A stretch of DNA of 64,000 bases from Actinoalloteichus hymeniacidonis. GTDB taxonomy: Bacteria > Actinomycetota > Actinomycetes > Mycobacteriales > Pseudonocardiaceae. The translations under genes were made by a program, and so were the position numbers. The DNA lies in the NCBI RefSeq assembly GCF_014203365.1, contig NZ_JACHIS010000001.1, forward strand, positions 4,340,001 to 4,404,000, given 5' to 3'. The notes below the pieces were generated by a model, which did no database searches, had not been told where the DNA came from, and was given only the letters and a program-made list of their open reading frames with translations. Shown piece after piece: positions 36,358 to 44,463 of this stretch (its first letter is position 1; each line of letters opens with the position of its first letter).

Positions 36358-37731
36358 TCACCCGAGGTGTTGGCGGACCAACACACGCTGAGGGGCGCGG
36401 AAGGACAGCAACCGAAGTTCGGGCGGAGTGGGCTCGACCCGGTGGAGCCCGGGCAGTGCGGCGGCCACCGTCTCCAACACTGTGATCGCCTCGGTACGGG
36501 CCAGTTCGGCGCCCAGACAGAAATGCGGCCCGTGCCCGAATGCGAGGTGCCGCCGCGTATTCGGTGATGAGGCTCGGTGGGACGTGCCCGTCGAGGACGC
36601 GGCCTCGACACGCGGGCATCCGCGCTGGGCCGATGCCGGTGCAGTGCAGGCGGTCCGGTCGGCGGCCGAGTGCGGCCGGGTTCTGGCGGCGTCGGTCCGC
36701 GACGCAGCCCGCTGGTCGCACGACCGCTCGTTCTCGTCGGCACCCGCCGCGCCCAACAACAGCAGGAGGCGGGCGCCTGCCGGGATGTGCACACCGTCGA
36801 TCACGGTGTCGCGCGCCGCGATTCGACGCCAGGTGGGCACCGGCGGCGAGTGTCGGAGGAAGTCCTCGACGGCCGTCGCCGCGACTCCCGGCGTGGCTGC
36901 CGCCATCCCGCGCCACCGGCCTGGATCGTCGAGCACCCGATGCAGCAGTCCGGCCAGCAGCTGGGTCGTGGTCTCCTGGCCCGCGATGAGCAGGAAGTAG
37001 CAGACACCCACGGCTTCATCGGCCGACAGCGGGTCGCCGCCGGGGAGTCGATGCCGCCGCAGCGCGGCGAACAGGCTCGGCTCGGCGTCGCCCGCCGAGG
37101 CGAGTCGAGAACGCAACCATCGGTGGAAGGCGCCCGCCGAGGCGGCGAGTTCGCGCTGCCGCTCGGGTTGCGGCGCACCCCAGAACAGTTCGAGTGAGGC
37201 GGTACTCCACGCCTTGAGCCGTGGCAGGTCGACGTCGTCGATCCGCAACAGCCGCAACAGCACCCTGGCGGGCAGGTCTCGAGCCAGCGGCGCCGCCAGG
37301 TCCACGGTGGATCCGGCTTCGAGCGGACCACGCAGTTCGTCCAGATAGGACTCGGTGAGGCGTCGAATCAGCGGCACGGCCTCGGTTATCCGCGCGGGGG
37401 TGAAGAAGGCGGCCACCAGCCGACGTAGCCCGAGGTGTGAGGCCGTGCCGTTGTTGGCCAGAGTCGGGGGTAGGGCGAAGTCCGCACGAGCCAGGGTGCG
37501 CAGCGCGGGCCCCTGCAAGGCGGTGAAGGCGTCGAGTGCGTTGTCGGGCCGGAAGGTGTCGACGTCGACGAGGATGCGTCGGATGTCGACGGACCGACGG
37601 ATCAGCCAGAGTCCGGTCTCGGCCGATCTCAGCACCGAGGGCCCCGGGTCGCCCGTCGGATCCCACAGTCGTTCGAATCGGGGCGACCATGCCGAATGGA
37701 CGGCCGAGGTACCACGCACATCGTCGAGCAC
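36358..37731 (-). CDS. cytochrome P450 with aberrant K-helix and pre-heme segment
   Basis: 457 residues. The I-helix motif AGQETT (250-255) and the heme loop FGHGPHFCLG (398-407, ligand C405) are clear, so this is a P450. Two departures are seen. The K-helix reads DFLR (290-293) where ExxR is almost invariant. Residues about 334-392 (bases 36556-36732) are Ala/Arg/Ser/Thr-rich with two cysteines and lack the usual NRDPxxFxxPxxFDxxR meander, being about 30-40 residues longer than expected. Either a real insertion or compensating frameshifts. Upstream of cobM, divergent from the BioF-type gene. Substrate unknown. Confidence 0.85.
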   Translation of the reverse strand: MLDDVRGTSAVHSAWSPRFERLWDPTGDPGPSVLRSAETGLWLIRRSVDIRRILVDVDTFRPDNALDAFTALQGPALRTLARADFALPPTLANNGTASHLGLRRLVAAFFTPARITEAVPLIRRLTESYLDELRGPLEAGSTVDLAAPLARDLPARVLLRLLRIDDVDLPRLKAWSTASLELFWGAPQPERQRELAASAGAFHRWLRSRLASAGDAEPSLFAALRRHRLPGGDPLSADEAVGVCYFLLIAGQETTTQLLAGLLHRVLDDPGRWRGMAAATPGVAATAVEDFLRHSPPVPTWRRIAARDTVIDGVHIPAGARLLLLLGAAGADENERSCDQRAASRTDAARTRPHSAADRTACTAPASAQRGCPRVEAASSTGTSHRASSPNTRRHLAFGHGPHFCLGAELARTEAITVLETVAAALPGLHRVEPTPPELRLLSFRAPQRVLVRQHLG

Positions 37732-37854
37732 GCATCGACGGTACGGCTAGCCGTTCGGGGCCCGCGATTCTCCGCACGGTAGCGGGGAGGACGCGGGTCG
37801 GTGTCGCATTCCGTCAGCGCCGAGGCCGCGCGCCGGGCGTGCGACACTGCGGTC

Positions 37855-39111
37855 GTGGTGAACAGGCACTCGCCCGAGGCCGATCATGCGGTGACCGCTT
37901 CGCCGCACCCGACGACCGAACCGGTGCGGACGGATCGATCCGACCACGGGGCGTGGGTGTTCGACTGGCTGGATGTTCGATCCGGAGCGAGAACGAGAGC
38001 AGGGCTACGCCGTCGGCTGGTACCGAGGTCGGCAGGCGCCGAGGTACTGGATCTGGCGGGCAACGACTATCTCGGTTTGTCGCGTGATCCCCGCGTCGTC
38101 GCGGCGGCCGCCGAGGCGGCGCGCAGGTGGGGCGCGGGTGCGACCGGATCCCGGTTGGTCACCGGCAACATCACGGCGCACACCGAGTTGGAGGGCGAAC
38201 TCGCCGAGTTCTGCGGGATGCAGAGCGCGCTGATCTTCTCCTCGGGATACCTCGCCAATCTCGGAGTGCTCGGCGCGTTGGGCGGGCCCGGAACACTGCT
38301 GGTCGCCGATGCCTACAACCATGCCTCCTTGGTCGACGGCGCGCGGTTGTCCCGGTCGGCCGCGTTGTCCGTGCCGCATCGCGATGTCACGGCGATGGCC
38401 ACCGCGCTGCGGGACCGACGGCACAAGCGGGCCGTCGTGGTGACCGATTCCGTTTTCTCGGTGGACGGCGATCTGGCACCGCTGGGCGGAATCTCGGCGG
38501 CCTGCCGGGAGCACGGTGCGGCGTTGCTGATCGATGATGCACACGGTCTAGGGGTGCTGGGGTCCGGCGGTCGGGGCGCGGCCGAGGCCGCCGGTCTGGC
38601 CGGTCGGCCCGATGTGGTGATCACCGCGACGCTGTCGAAATCGCTGGGCGCCCAGGGCGGCGTGGTGCTGGGCCCGCAGCGGGTGATCGACCACTTGGTG
38701 GACACCGCCCGCACCTTCGTCTTCGACACCGGTCTGGCACCCGCCTCGGTGGGGGCGGCAGCGGCGGCCCTGGCGGTGTTGCGGGCCGAACCCGGGCTCG
38801 CCGGGACCGTCGTCCGGCGGGCCGAGACCTTGGCGGGCAGGCTGCGCGCGGCCGGGTTGGCGGTGTCGGAGCCCGCCGGGGCGGTCCTGTCGATCCGAGC
38901 GCCGTCGGCCGCAGACGCGCTGAGCTGGGCGGCGCGCTGCCGAACGGCGGGGGTGGCCGTGGGCTGCTTTCGGCCGCCGTCGGTGCCCGATCACGTCTCG
39001 CGGCTGCGGCTGACCGTGCGAGCCGACCTGACCGAGGAGGATCTCGACCGGGCCGTCCGGGTGGTGGTGGCTTCCGCGCCGAATCCAACGACGACTGGCG
39101 GCCGGACCTGA
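37855..39111 (+). CDS. bioF: 8-amino-7-oxononanoate synthase-type PLP enzyme
   Basis: About 418 residues from the GTG at 37855; GTGs at 37858 and 37891 are equally possible. The alpha-oxoamine synthase fold shows NDYLGLSRDPRV, GSRLVTGN, IDDAHGLGVLG and the PLP lysine in TLSKSLGAQGG. Proteins of this length and sequence usually condense pimeloyl-thioester with alanine (biotin synthesis), but the family also includes glycine C-acetyltransferase. No bioA, bioD or bioB lies in the window, so the biotin role rests on family resemblance. Divergent from the P450 across about 125 bases. Confidence 0.82.
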   Translation: MVNRHSPEADHAVTASPHPTTEPVRTDRSDHGAWVFDWLDVRSGARTRAGLRRRLVPRSAGAEVLDLAGNDYLGLSRDPRVVAAAAEAARRWGAGATGSRLVTGNITAHTELEGELAEFCGMQSALIFSSGYLANLGVLGALGGPGTLLVADAYNHASLVDGARLSRSAALSVPHRDVTAMATALRDRRHKRAVVVTDSVFSVDGDLAPLGGISAACREHGAALLIDDAHGLGVLGSGGRGAAEAAGLAGRPDVVITATLSKSLGAQGGVVLGPQRVIDHLVDTARTFVFDTGLAPASVGAAAAALAVLRAEPGLAGTVVRRAETLAGRLRAAGLAVSEPAGAVLSIRAPSAADALSWAARCRTAGVAVGCFRPPSVPDHVSRLRLTVRADLTEEDLDRAVRVVVASAPNPTTTGGRT

Positions 39112-39142
39112 CCCGGCGCGGACCGCGACCGGTCGAAGCCCG

Positions 39143-39679
39143 TCAGACGGGGTCGCCCGCGCGGGCCATCGGCTGGTGCGCGATGCCGTCCTCGTCGTAG
39201 ACCTCGCCGACCGGTCGGTACCCGAAGGAACGGTAGAAGCCGAGGACGGCGACCTGGGCGGCCAACACGGAATCCGTCGACCCGATCTCGGCGATCGCCA
39301 TCGTCATCAATCGGCCGCCGAGCCCTCGTCCCCGGGCCGCCTCGGCCGTGCAGACCCGACCGATGCGCACCGTCGAGTCCGGCTCGGCGAGCAGCCGGAG
39401 GTAGGCCAGCACGGCCGGGGACTCGGCGGGGTCGGAGTCGTCGGTCAACCAGAGGTGCACGGTGTCGGCGGCCAGGTCGCGACCGTCCAGTTCCGGATAC
39501 GCGCACTCCTGCTCGACGACGAACACGTCGCTGCGCAACCGGAGGATCTCGTACAACGACCCGGCGGACAGCTCGCTGCCGAGCGCGCGGTGCGCGACCA
39601 CGTCGCGAACGGTGTCTTCGACGGCCGGGGCGTGGTCGCGACCGGCACCGGAATGTTCTTCAGCAGAGAGGGCGGACAC
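39143..39679 (-). CDS. ElaA-type GNAT acetyltransferase
   Basis: 178 residues. The ElaA signature FVVEQECAYPELDGRD is visible, followed by the GNAT acetyl-CoA loop AARGRGLGGRL and the C-terminal FYRSFGYRPVGEVYDEDGIAHQPM, which matches the ElaA ending. Cytoplasmic; the acceptor is unknown. The GTG start has AAGG directly in front with almost no spacing, so initiation may be weak or the start slightly different. Convergent with bioF, 31 bases from its stop, and upstream of the protease gene on the opposite end. Confidence 0.85.
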   Translation of the reverse strand: MSALSAEEHSGAGRDHAPAVEDTVRDVVAHRALGSELSAGSLYEILRLRSDVFVVEQECAYPELDGRDLAADTVHLWLTDDSDPAESPAVLAYLRLLAEPDSTVRIGRVCTAEAARGRGLGGRLMTMAIAEIGSTDSVLAAQVAVLGFYRSFGYRPVGEVYDEDGIAHQPMARAGDPV

Positions 39680-39709
39680 CCTTTCTGTCTAACAGACCGA
39701 GGGCGAGCG

Positions 39710-40534
39710 TCACCCTCGGGTCAATCGCTCGAGGACCTCGCGGTAGGAAAGGAGCCGGGTGTAGACCCCGGGGCTGTCGGCCCGAGCGCAGCCATCGCCC
39801 CAGGAGACCAGGCCGACCAGCTTGCCCTCGACCACCAGCGGACCGCCGGAGTCGCCCGCGCAGGCATCGCGGCCGCCTTCCGGGAACCCGGCGCAGACCA
39901 TGGCGTGCGCATCGAACTCCGGATACGCCGTGAGGCAGTAGTCGTTCGCGAGCATGGGCAGGTCGAGCGACCGCAGGGTGGGCGAGGTCGCGCCGCTCTC
40001 GCTGGTACGCCCCCAACCCATGGTCGTCGCCGGGGTTCCGGCGGCGTACAGCCGTTCGTCGTTGCGGCCGATGAGCTCGATGGTCTCGTTCTCGACCCGA
40101 CGGTCCAGCGTGAGCACGGCGACGTCCTCGCCATCGACGAAGGACGTGTAACGCGGGTGCACCCAGATGTCGGACACGCCCACCTGGACGCCGTGATCGG
40201 TGCGCAGGTCGGTCCGCCCGACCACGACCTGGATGTCGGACCTGGGCTTGATCCGAACGCCGTCGGCCGACGGCAGCGCCAGGCAGTGCGCGGCGGTGAT
40301 CACCTTGGTCGGTGCGACGAGCGCCCCACCGCAGTACAGATCACGACTCGGTGTGGTGAGGGCCACCGTCCACGGGTGTTCGGCGGTGTCGGCCGCCACC
40401 CCGCCGATGATGCGTCCCTCCGCGACCGAGCCGCTCTCGGTGCTGGCTCCTGCGGTGGCCACGGGAGCCGCCACCACCAACAGGGCCGCCATCAGCAGTG
40501 ATCGGATCCGGCGGATTCGACGCGGTTGCTCCAT
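39710..40534 (-). CDS. secreted trypsin-like serine protease (S1A)
   Basis: About 274 residues from the ATG at 40534 (MEQPRRI); a TTG at 40546 has the better ribosome-binding site (GGGAG, 5 bases). A basic N-terminus and hydrophobic core ending near ATAGA form a signal peptide; RIIGG follows after a short propeptide of about 10 residues, the usual activation site. The triad is intact: H in TAAHC, D in GEDVAVLTL, S in GDSGGP, with cysteines placed for three disulphides. Extracellular protease of the Streptomyces trypsin type. Divergent from the M15 peptidase gene. Confidence 0.92.
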   Translation of the reverse strand: MEQPRRIRRIRSLLMAALLVVAAPVATAGASTESGSVAEGRIIGGVAADTAEHPWTVALTTPSRDLYCGGALVAPTKVITAAHCLALPSADGVRIKPRSDIQVVVGRTDLRTDHGVQVGVSDIWVHPRYTSFVDGEDVAVLTLDRRVENETIELIGRNDERLYAAGTPATTMGWGRTSESGATSPTLRSLDLPMLANDYCLTAYPEFDAHAMVCAGFPEGGRDACAGDSGGPLVVEGKLVGLVSWGDGCARADSPGVYTRLLSYREVLERLTRG

Positions 40535-40720
40535 TCGACGCAGCAAGACTGCTCCCTTCGGCTCACCGATACGAGCACACACCGTATCCGATCGGTTACC
40601 CTTCGGGTTGGGATGTTTCGCCGGATCAACCACTCGGGCGAGCACCGAACCGGTCGACGATCGGGCCCGGTACGCCGGGGCTCACACCGACGCGCCGATC
40701 ACCCGTGTCAGGCTGGCACG

Positions 40721-41656
40721 GTGCCGAGCAACCGAATGCTGCGTCGAGTCGCGCTGGTGGCGTCGATGGTCGTGTTGGCGGGTTCCTGCTCCCTGCAACC
40801 GCCACCGAGTTCCGACGCCGTCGCACTGCTGGAGACCGGTCCGCGCACCGTGACCAGCGAGGCCGACGCGGCGCCGCCTGCCGATGTCGAGACGACGCAG
40901 CGTCCGCCCAGCCGGGATTCGAGCGAACCGGTGGAAACGCAGCCACCGGTCGAACAGACCTATTGGCGGGTGGGAGCCTCCCCGCTGCCGCTGCGTCCCG
41001 ACGGTCTCGGCGAGATCCAACCCACGCCGCAGGAACTCGTCGATCGCAGACTGCCGACCACGTCGACGCTGCCCGCGCCTGCGGCCGACGACTACGTGGC
41101 GACCTCGGCCGTGGTGCCCGCCGACGTGTTGGAACGCAGTACCTGGCACCCGGGTTGCCCGGTGGGCAGCGAGGAACTCCGGTATCTGACCTTGTCGTTC
41201 TGGGGGTTCGACGGCGGACATCACACCGGGGAGATGCTGGTGCACGCCGATGTCGCCGACGCGGTCATCGAGGTGTTCGGAGCCCTGCACGCCGAGCGGT
41301 TCCCGATCGAGGAGATGCGGGTCACCGCGGCCTGGGAGTTGGACACGGCGCCGACCGGCGATGGGAACAACACCTCCGCCTTCGTATGTCGGTCGGCCGT
41401 CGGCATGGGACGTTGGTCGGACCACGCCTCGGGACTGGCGGTGGACATCAACCCGTTCGTCAATCCCTACGTCCGTTCCGATGGAGTGGTGATCCCCGAG
41501 CTGGCCTCGGCATACACCGATCGCGAACACCGCAGGGACGGCATGATCCTGGAGGGCGGCATCGTGACGGACGCCTTCGATGCCGTCGGCTGGACTTGGG
41601 GAGGCCGATGGGCCTCGCCGCTGGACCTGATGCACTTCTCGGCAACCGGTGGTTGA
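40721..41656 (+). CDS. M15-family D-Ala-D-Ala carboxypeptidase-like protein
   Basis: 311 residues from a GTG at 40721 (an ATG at 40736 is possible). A hydrophobic leader with VLAGSC near residue 25 could be a loose lipobox. After a Pro/Thr-rich linker, the peptidase domain (about 140-310) shows SDHASGLAVDINPF, the S-x-H-x-x-G-x-A-x-D zinc motif, and the second histidine in DLMHF. This is the VanY/M15 arrangement that trims peptidoglycan stem peptides. Predicted at the outer face of the membrane. It ends 15 bases from the convergent MFS gene. Confidence 0.88.
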   Translation: MPSNRMLRRVALVASMVVLAGSCSLQPPPSSDAVALLETGPRTVTSEADAAPPADVETTQRPPSRDSSEPVETQPPVEQTYWRVGASPLPLRPDGLGEIQPTPQELVDRRLPTTSTLPAPAADDYVATSAVVPADVLERSTWHPGCPVGSEELRYLTLSFWGFDGGHHTGEMLVHADVADAVIEVFGALHAERFPIEEMRVTAAWELDTAPTGDGNNTSAFVCRSAVGMGRWSDHASGLAVDINPFVNPYVRSDGVVIPELASAYTDREHRRDGMILEGGIVTDAFDAVGWTWGGRWASPLDLMHFSATGG

Positions 41657-41671
41657 GTCCCCCGCCGCGCC

Positions 41672-42841
41672 TCACGCATCGACGGTGGGTCGGGGGAATC
41701 GGGCCGCCCACCAGAACAGCACGAAGGCGATGGCGCCGAATCCGGCGGCCGCCACGGGAAGAGCTCCGGTGCCCACCGTGGTCAGCAGGATGCCGCCGAC
41801 CACTCCGCCCGCCGCGACGCCCAGGTAGGTTGCCGAGGTGTTCCAGGCCAGGGCCTGCGGCGCGACGGGACCGGCGAGTCGATGCAGTCTGGCGGCGACG
41901 GCGGGGGAGTTCCAGAACGCCGCGGCGCCCCAGACGATGCCGGGCAGCAGGATCACCGGCAGACCCACGGGCCGTAGCAGCCAGGCCGCCCATAGCACCG
42001 CCATCGCCAGCAGGAAGGCGCCGACCCCGATGGTGAGGGTCCGATCCGAACCCCATCGATCGGTTGCCAGGCCGCCGGCCCAGATCCCGATCATCCCGGC
42101 GATTCCCGAGAGCGCGAACAACGCGCCCCGGACGGTGATGTCGGTTGTCGCGACCTCGCCGAGGAACGGCGCGAGGTAGGTCAGGAACATCATCGATCCG
42201 GTCATCAATGCGGTGTTGGCCAGTAGGCCCAGGGATACGGCCGGTGCGCTCAGGACGCGGAACTGCGCTCGCAGCGGGGTCGGCTCGGTGTCCACCGTCG
42301 TCTTCGGCAGCGTCGCCAGCAGGAACACCAGCGCACCGATGCCGAGCACGGCCATGGTGGCGAAGGTGGCACGCCAGCCCAGGGCGCCGCCGATCCAGGT
42401 TCCGATCGGCACGCCCAGCGCGGTGGCGCCGGTGACGCCGAGGGCGACCACCGCGATGTAGCGGCCGACCCGTTCGGGTGGGGCCAGTGCTGCGGCCAGC
42501 GCGAACGAGGCGGGTGTCGACGCCGCAGCGGCCAAGGCCGCGAGCACCCGCAGCAGGAGTAGTACCTCGTAGGTGGGCACGATGGCCGCCAGCAGGTTGG
42601 CCAGCGCGAACACCGGGAGCGCGATGGCGAAGAGCCGCCTGCGCGGCACCCTGGCCAACACCACACCCGCGATGGGGGCGGCCACGGCGACCGTCAGCGA
42701 GAACACGGTCACCAACTGACCGGCCTGCGCATTGCTCACCGCGAGTTCGGCGGCGAGCTCGGGGAGCACACCCGCGATCACGTAGTCGTCGGTGTAGAAG
42801 ACGAAGGCCGTCGCCAACAACGCGAACAACCAGGCAGGCAT
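41672..42841 (-). CDS. MFS drug-efflux-type transporter (DHA1 family)
   Basis: 389 residues, about 12 membrane segments, with VLARVPRRRLFA as motif A in loop 2-3 and GVTGATALGVPIGTWIG resembling the DHA1 antiporter motif C. Arabinose-efflux/CmlA-like proteins share this layout. It lies 83 bases downstream of tetR on the same strand, so the TetR-MFS pair probably forms a repressed efflux unit under the operator at 43531-43548. Exported compound unknown. The start at MPAWLFALLATAF places the first helix immediately. Confidence 0.88.
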   Translation of the reverse strand: MPAWLFALLATAFVFYTDDYVIAGVLPELAAELAVSNAQAGQLVTVFSLTVAVAAPIAGVVLARVPRRRLFAIALPVFALANLLAAIVPTYEVLLLLRVLAALAAAASTPASFALAAALAPPERVGRYIAVVALGVTGATALGVPIGTWIGGALGWRATFATMAVLGIGALVFLLATLPKTTVDTEPTPLRAQFRVLSAPAVSLGLLANTALMTGSMMFLTYLAPFLGEVATTDITVRGALFALSGIAGMIGIWAGGLATDRWGSDRTLTIGVGAFLLAMAVLWAAWLLRPVGLPVILLPGIVWGAAAFWNSPAVAARLHRLAGPVAPQALAWNTSATYLGVAAGGVVGGILLTTVGTGALPVAAAGFGAIAFVLFWWAARFPRPTVDA

Positions 42842-42924
42842 CGTCGGTCCTCTCGGGTTTGGGCACGACCCGGTAGCGCTGCCTCGCGATCGATGGCAGC
42901 GCTGGAACGGATCGGATCAGTGGG

Positions 42925-43521
42925 TCAGCGGCGGTCGATGACCTGTTCGAGATGGAAACGCAGGGTCTCCCGCAGACGGGCGGGGGTCGGCGATCCGTGT
43001 GGGTACACGACATCGGTCGTCAACCCACCGATCAACGCCGTCAGTCGCGCGGTCTCCGCATCGACGTCGCGGACGCCGACCGAGGTCAGGACCTCGTGTA
43101 GGACCTGGCGCAGGTCCCGGGCCATCCGCTCCGACATGGGCCGCAGCACCGGGCGACGGCGAGCGGCGGCCATGAATTCCAGCAGCACGATCGCCTCGAC
43201 GTGCTTCGCCTCGTCCAGGGGCAGCAGTTCCTCGACGACCCTGGCGACCGTCGCCACGGCCTCCGCAGGCGAGGCGGGCCGCACCTCGGGGGGCGGGTGT
43301 ACCGCGAGCCTGCTGCCCATCCGGTCGCCGACCTCCTCGGCGGCCGCCGCCAACAGGGCGTCGTGGTTGTCGAAGTAGTGCCGCACCGAGCCGATGTTGA
43401 GCCCTGCCTCGTCGGCGACCTTGCGCAGCGAGGCGCCTTCGACGCCTTCCCTGGCGACCAGTCGCAGGGTCGCCTCGACCACGGCTCGACGTCGCTGGAC
43501 CGGATCCACCACCACAGGCAC
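42925..43521 (-). CDS. TetR-family transcriptional regulator
   Basis: 198 residues. The N-terminal helix-turn-helix (about 9-55) reads RRAVVEATLRLVAREGVEGASLRKVADEAG then SVRHYFDN, the full TetR signature; the C-terminal part is helical and resembles the BetI-type ligand domain. The perfect 7-4-7 palindrome 10 bases upstream of its start overlaps a GATACT -10-like element, so autorepression and control of the downstream MFS gene are likely. The GATACT ends 8 bases before the GTG start, so the message would have almost no leader. Confidence 0.92.
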   Translation of the reverse strand: MPVVVDPVQRRRAVVEATLRLVAREGVEGASLRKVADEAGLNIGSVRHYFDNHDALLAAAAEEVGDRMGSRLAVHPPPEVRPASPAEAVATVARVVEELLPLDEAKHVEAIVLLEFMAAARRRPVLRPMSERMARDLRQVLHEVLTSVGVRDVDAETARLTALIGGLTTDVVYPHGSPTPARLRETLRFHLEQVIDRR

Positions 43522-43530
43522 CGCACCAAA

Positions 43531-43548
43531 GTATCACACCCGTGATAC
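43531..43548. promoter_or_regulatory. TetR-type operator
   Basis: GTATCAC-ACCC-GTGATAC is a perfect palindrome in the tetR/SDR intergenic region. On the minus strand it contains GATACT, a 4/6 match to a -10 element 8 bases before tetR. The operator assignment is an inference from symmetry and position. Confidence 0.75.
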
Positions 43549-43587
43549 ATAAACCCGGGAGCGATCACCGCATCCCGTGGGTCCGAC

Positions 43588-43620
43588 TTGACCTTGTCGC
43601 TTACGTCAAGGTTCTACCTT
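43588..43620 (+). promoter_or_regulatory. MerR-type promoter with dyad in a long spacer
   Basis: The -35 TTGACC (43588-43593) is followed by the near-perfect dyad ACCTTGTCG-CTTA-CGTCAAGGT (43591-43612, 8 of 9 pairs) and a weak -10 (TCTACC or CTACCT, from 43613 or 43614). The spacer is 19-20 bases, the length MerR activators need to untwist. The predicted start (about 43625-43627) coincides with the ATG of the SDR gene, and the operon's second gene encodes a MerR protein. Confidence 0.75.
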
Positions 43621-43626
43621 GCTGCC

Positions 43627-44400
43627 ATGACAGACGGAGAACTCGATTTCGCAGGTCAACGGATCATCGTCACGGGGGCAGGCTCCGGGATCGGGCGAGC
43701 GACGGCGCAGGCGTTCGCCCGCAGGGGAGCCTCGGTACTGGCGGTCGGGCGCACCCCGGAGAGGCTCACCGAGACCGCCGAGGGCCGGGCGGGGATCCAT
43801 CCGTTCGCGGCGGACCTCACCGCCGAGGCCGGGCCCGCACAGATCGTGGCGCAAGCGCACGAACGACTCGGCGGCATCGACGTGCTGGTGAACAACGCGG
43901 GCGTGGTCCGCCCGACCCCACTGGGATCCGTCACCGGACAGGAGGCTCGACGACAGTTCGAGACCAACCTCGTGGCGCCGATCCTGTTGATGCAGGAGGC
44001 ACTGCCCGGTCTGGAGCGGAGCCGAGGGACGGTGGTCAACGTCAGCTCCGCCATCGGACAGCGTGGGTGGCCCGCGATGTCGGTGTATGCGGCGAGCAAG
44101 GCCGCGCTGGACTCGCTGACCCGGGTCTGGGCGGTGGAGCTCGGGGCACGCGGGGTGCGGGCGGTGACGGTGGCCCCGGGGCCGACCCGAACGCCGGTGT
44201 TGGCCAACAACGGCTATTCGGCGGAGCAGGCGGCCGCGGCGATGAGGACACAGGCGCAACGCTACGAACAGTTGCCCGTCGGACGGATGGCCGAGGCCGA
44301 GGAGGTGGCCTGGTGGATTCTCGCGGTGTCGGATCGACGCCGCGCAGCACAGGTCAACGGCGCCTGGCTGCCGGTGGACGGCGGCGGCAGCGTCTCCTGA
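43627..44400 (+). CDS. short-chain dehydrogenase/reductase, MerR-operon gene
   Basis: 257 residues from an ATG at 43627 with no ribosome-binding site, which fits leaderless initiation. Cofactor motif TGAGSGIG near residues 15-22, with VLAVGRTPERL after strand 2 (Arg suggests NADP). NNAGVV, a serine in NVSSAIG and the catalytic YAASK are all present. The sequence resembles YdfG/carbonyl-reductase-type SDRs. It is followed by a small hairpin and then the MerR gene. Substrate unknown; regulation by a MerR-type activator suggests detoxification of a small reactive molecule. Confidence 0.88.
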   Translation: MTDGELDFAGQRIIVTGAGSGIGRATAQAFARRGASVLAVGRTPERLTETAEGRAGIHPFAADLTAEAGPAQIVAQAHERLGGIDVLVNNAGVVRPTPLGSVTGQEARRQFETNLVAPILLMQEALPGLERSRGTVVNVSSAIGQRGWPAMSVYAASKAALDSLTRVWAVELGARGVRAVTVAPGPTRTPVLANNGYSAEQAAAAMRTQAQRYEQLPVGRMAEAEEVAWWILAVSDRRRAAQVNGAWLPVDGGGSVS

Positions 44401-44406
44401 GGACGC

Positions 44407-44427
44407 GGCCCCGGACCTGCCGGGGCC
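44407..44427 (+). terminator. small hairpin between SDR and MerR genes
   Basis: GGCCCCGG and CCGGGGCC arms (44407-44414, 44420-44427) with loop ACCTG start six bases after the SDR stop. No T-run follows. It may reduce read-through into the regulator gene. Confidence 0.45.
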
Positions 44428-44463
44428 TGCCGCCCGAGGACACCGACGAGGAAGAATGACCGG

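Noticed and set aside
39710-41656. Trypsin-like protease and M15 peptidase as a co-evolved lysis module
   Set aside because: They are merely divergent neighbours with separate signals; both are common secreted enzymes and nothing links them beyond proximity.
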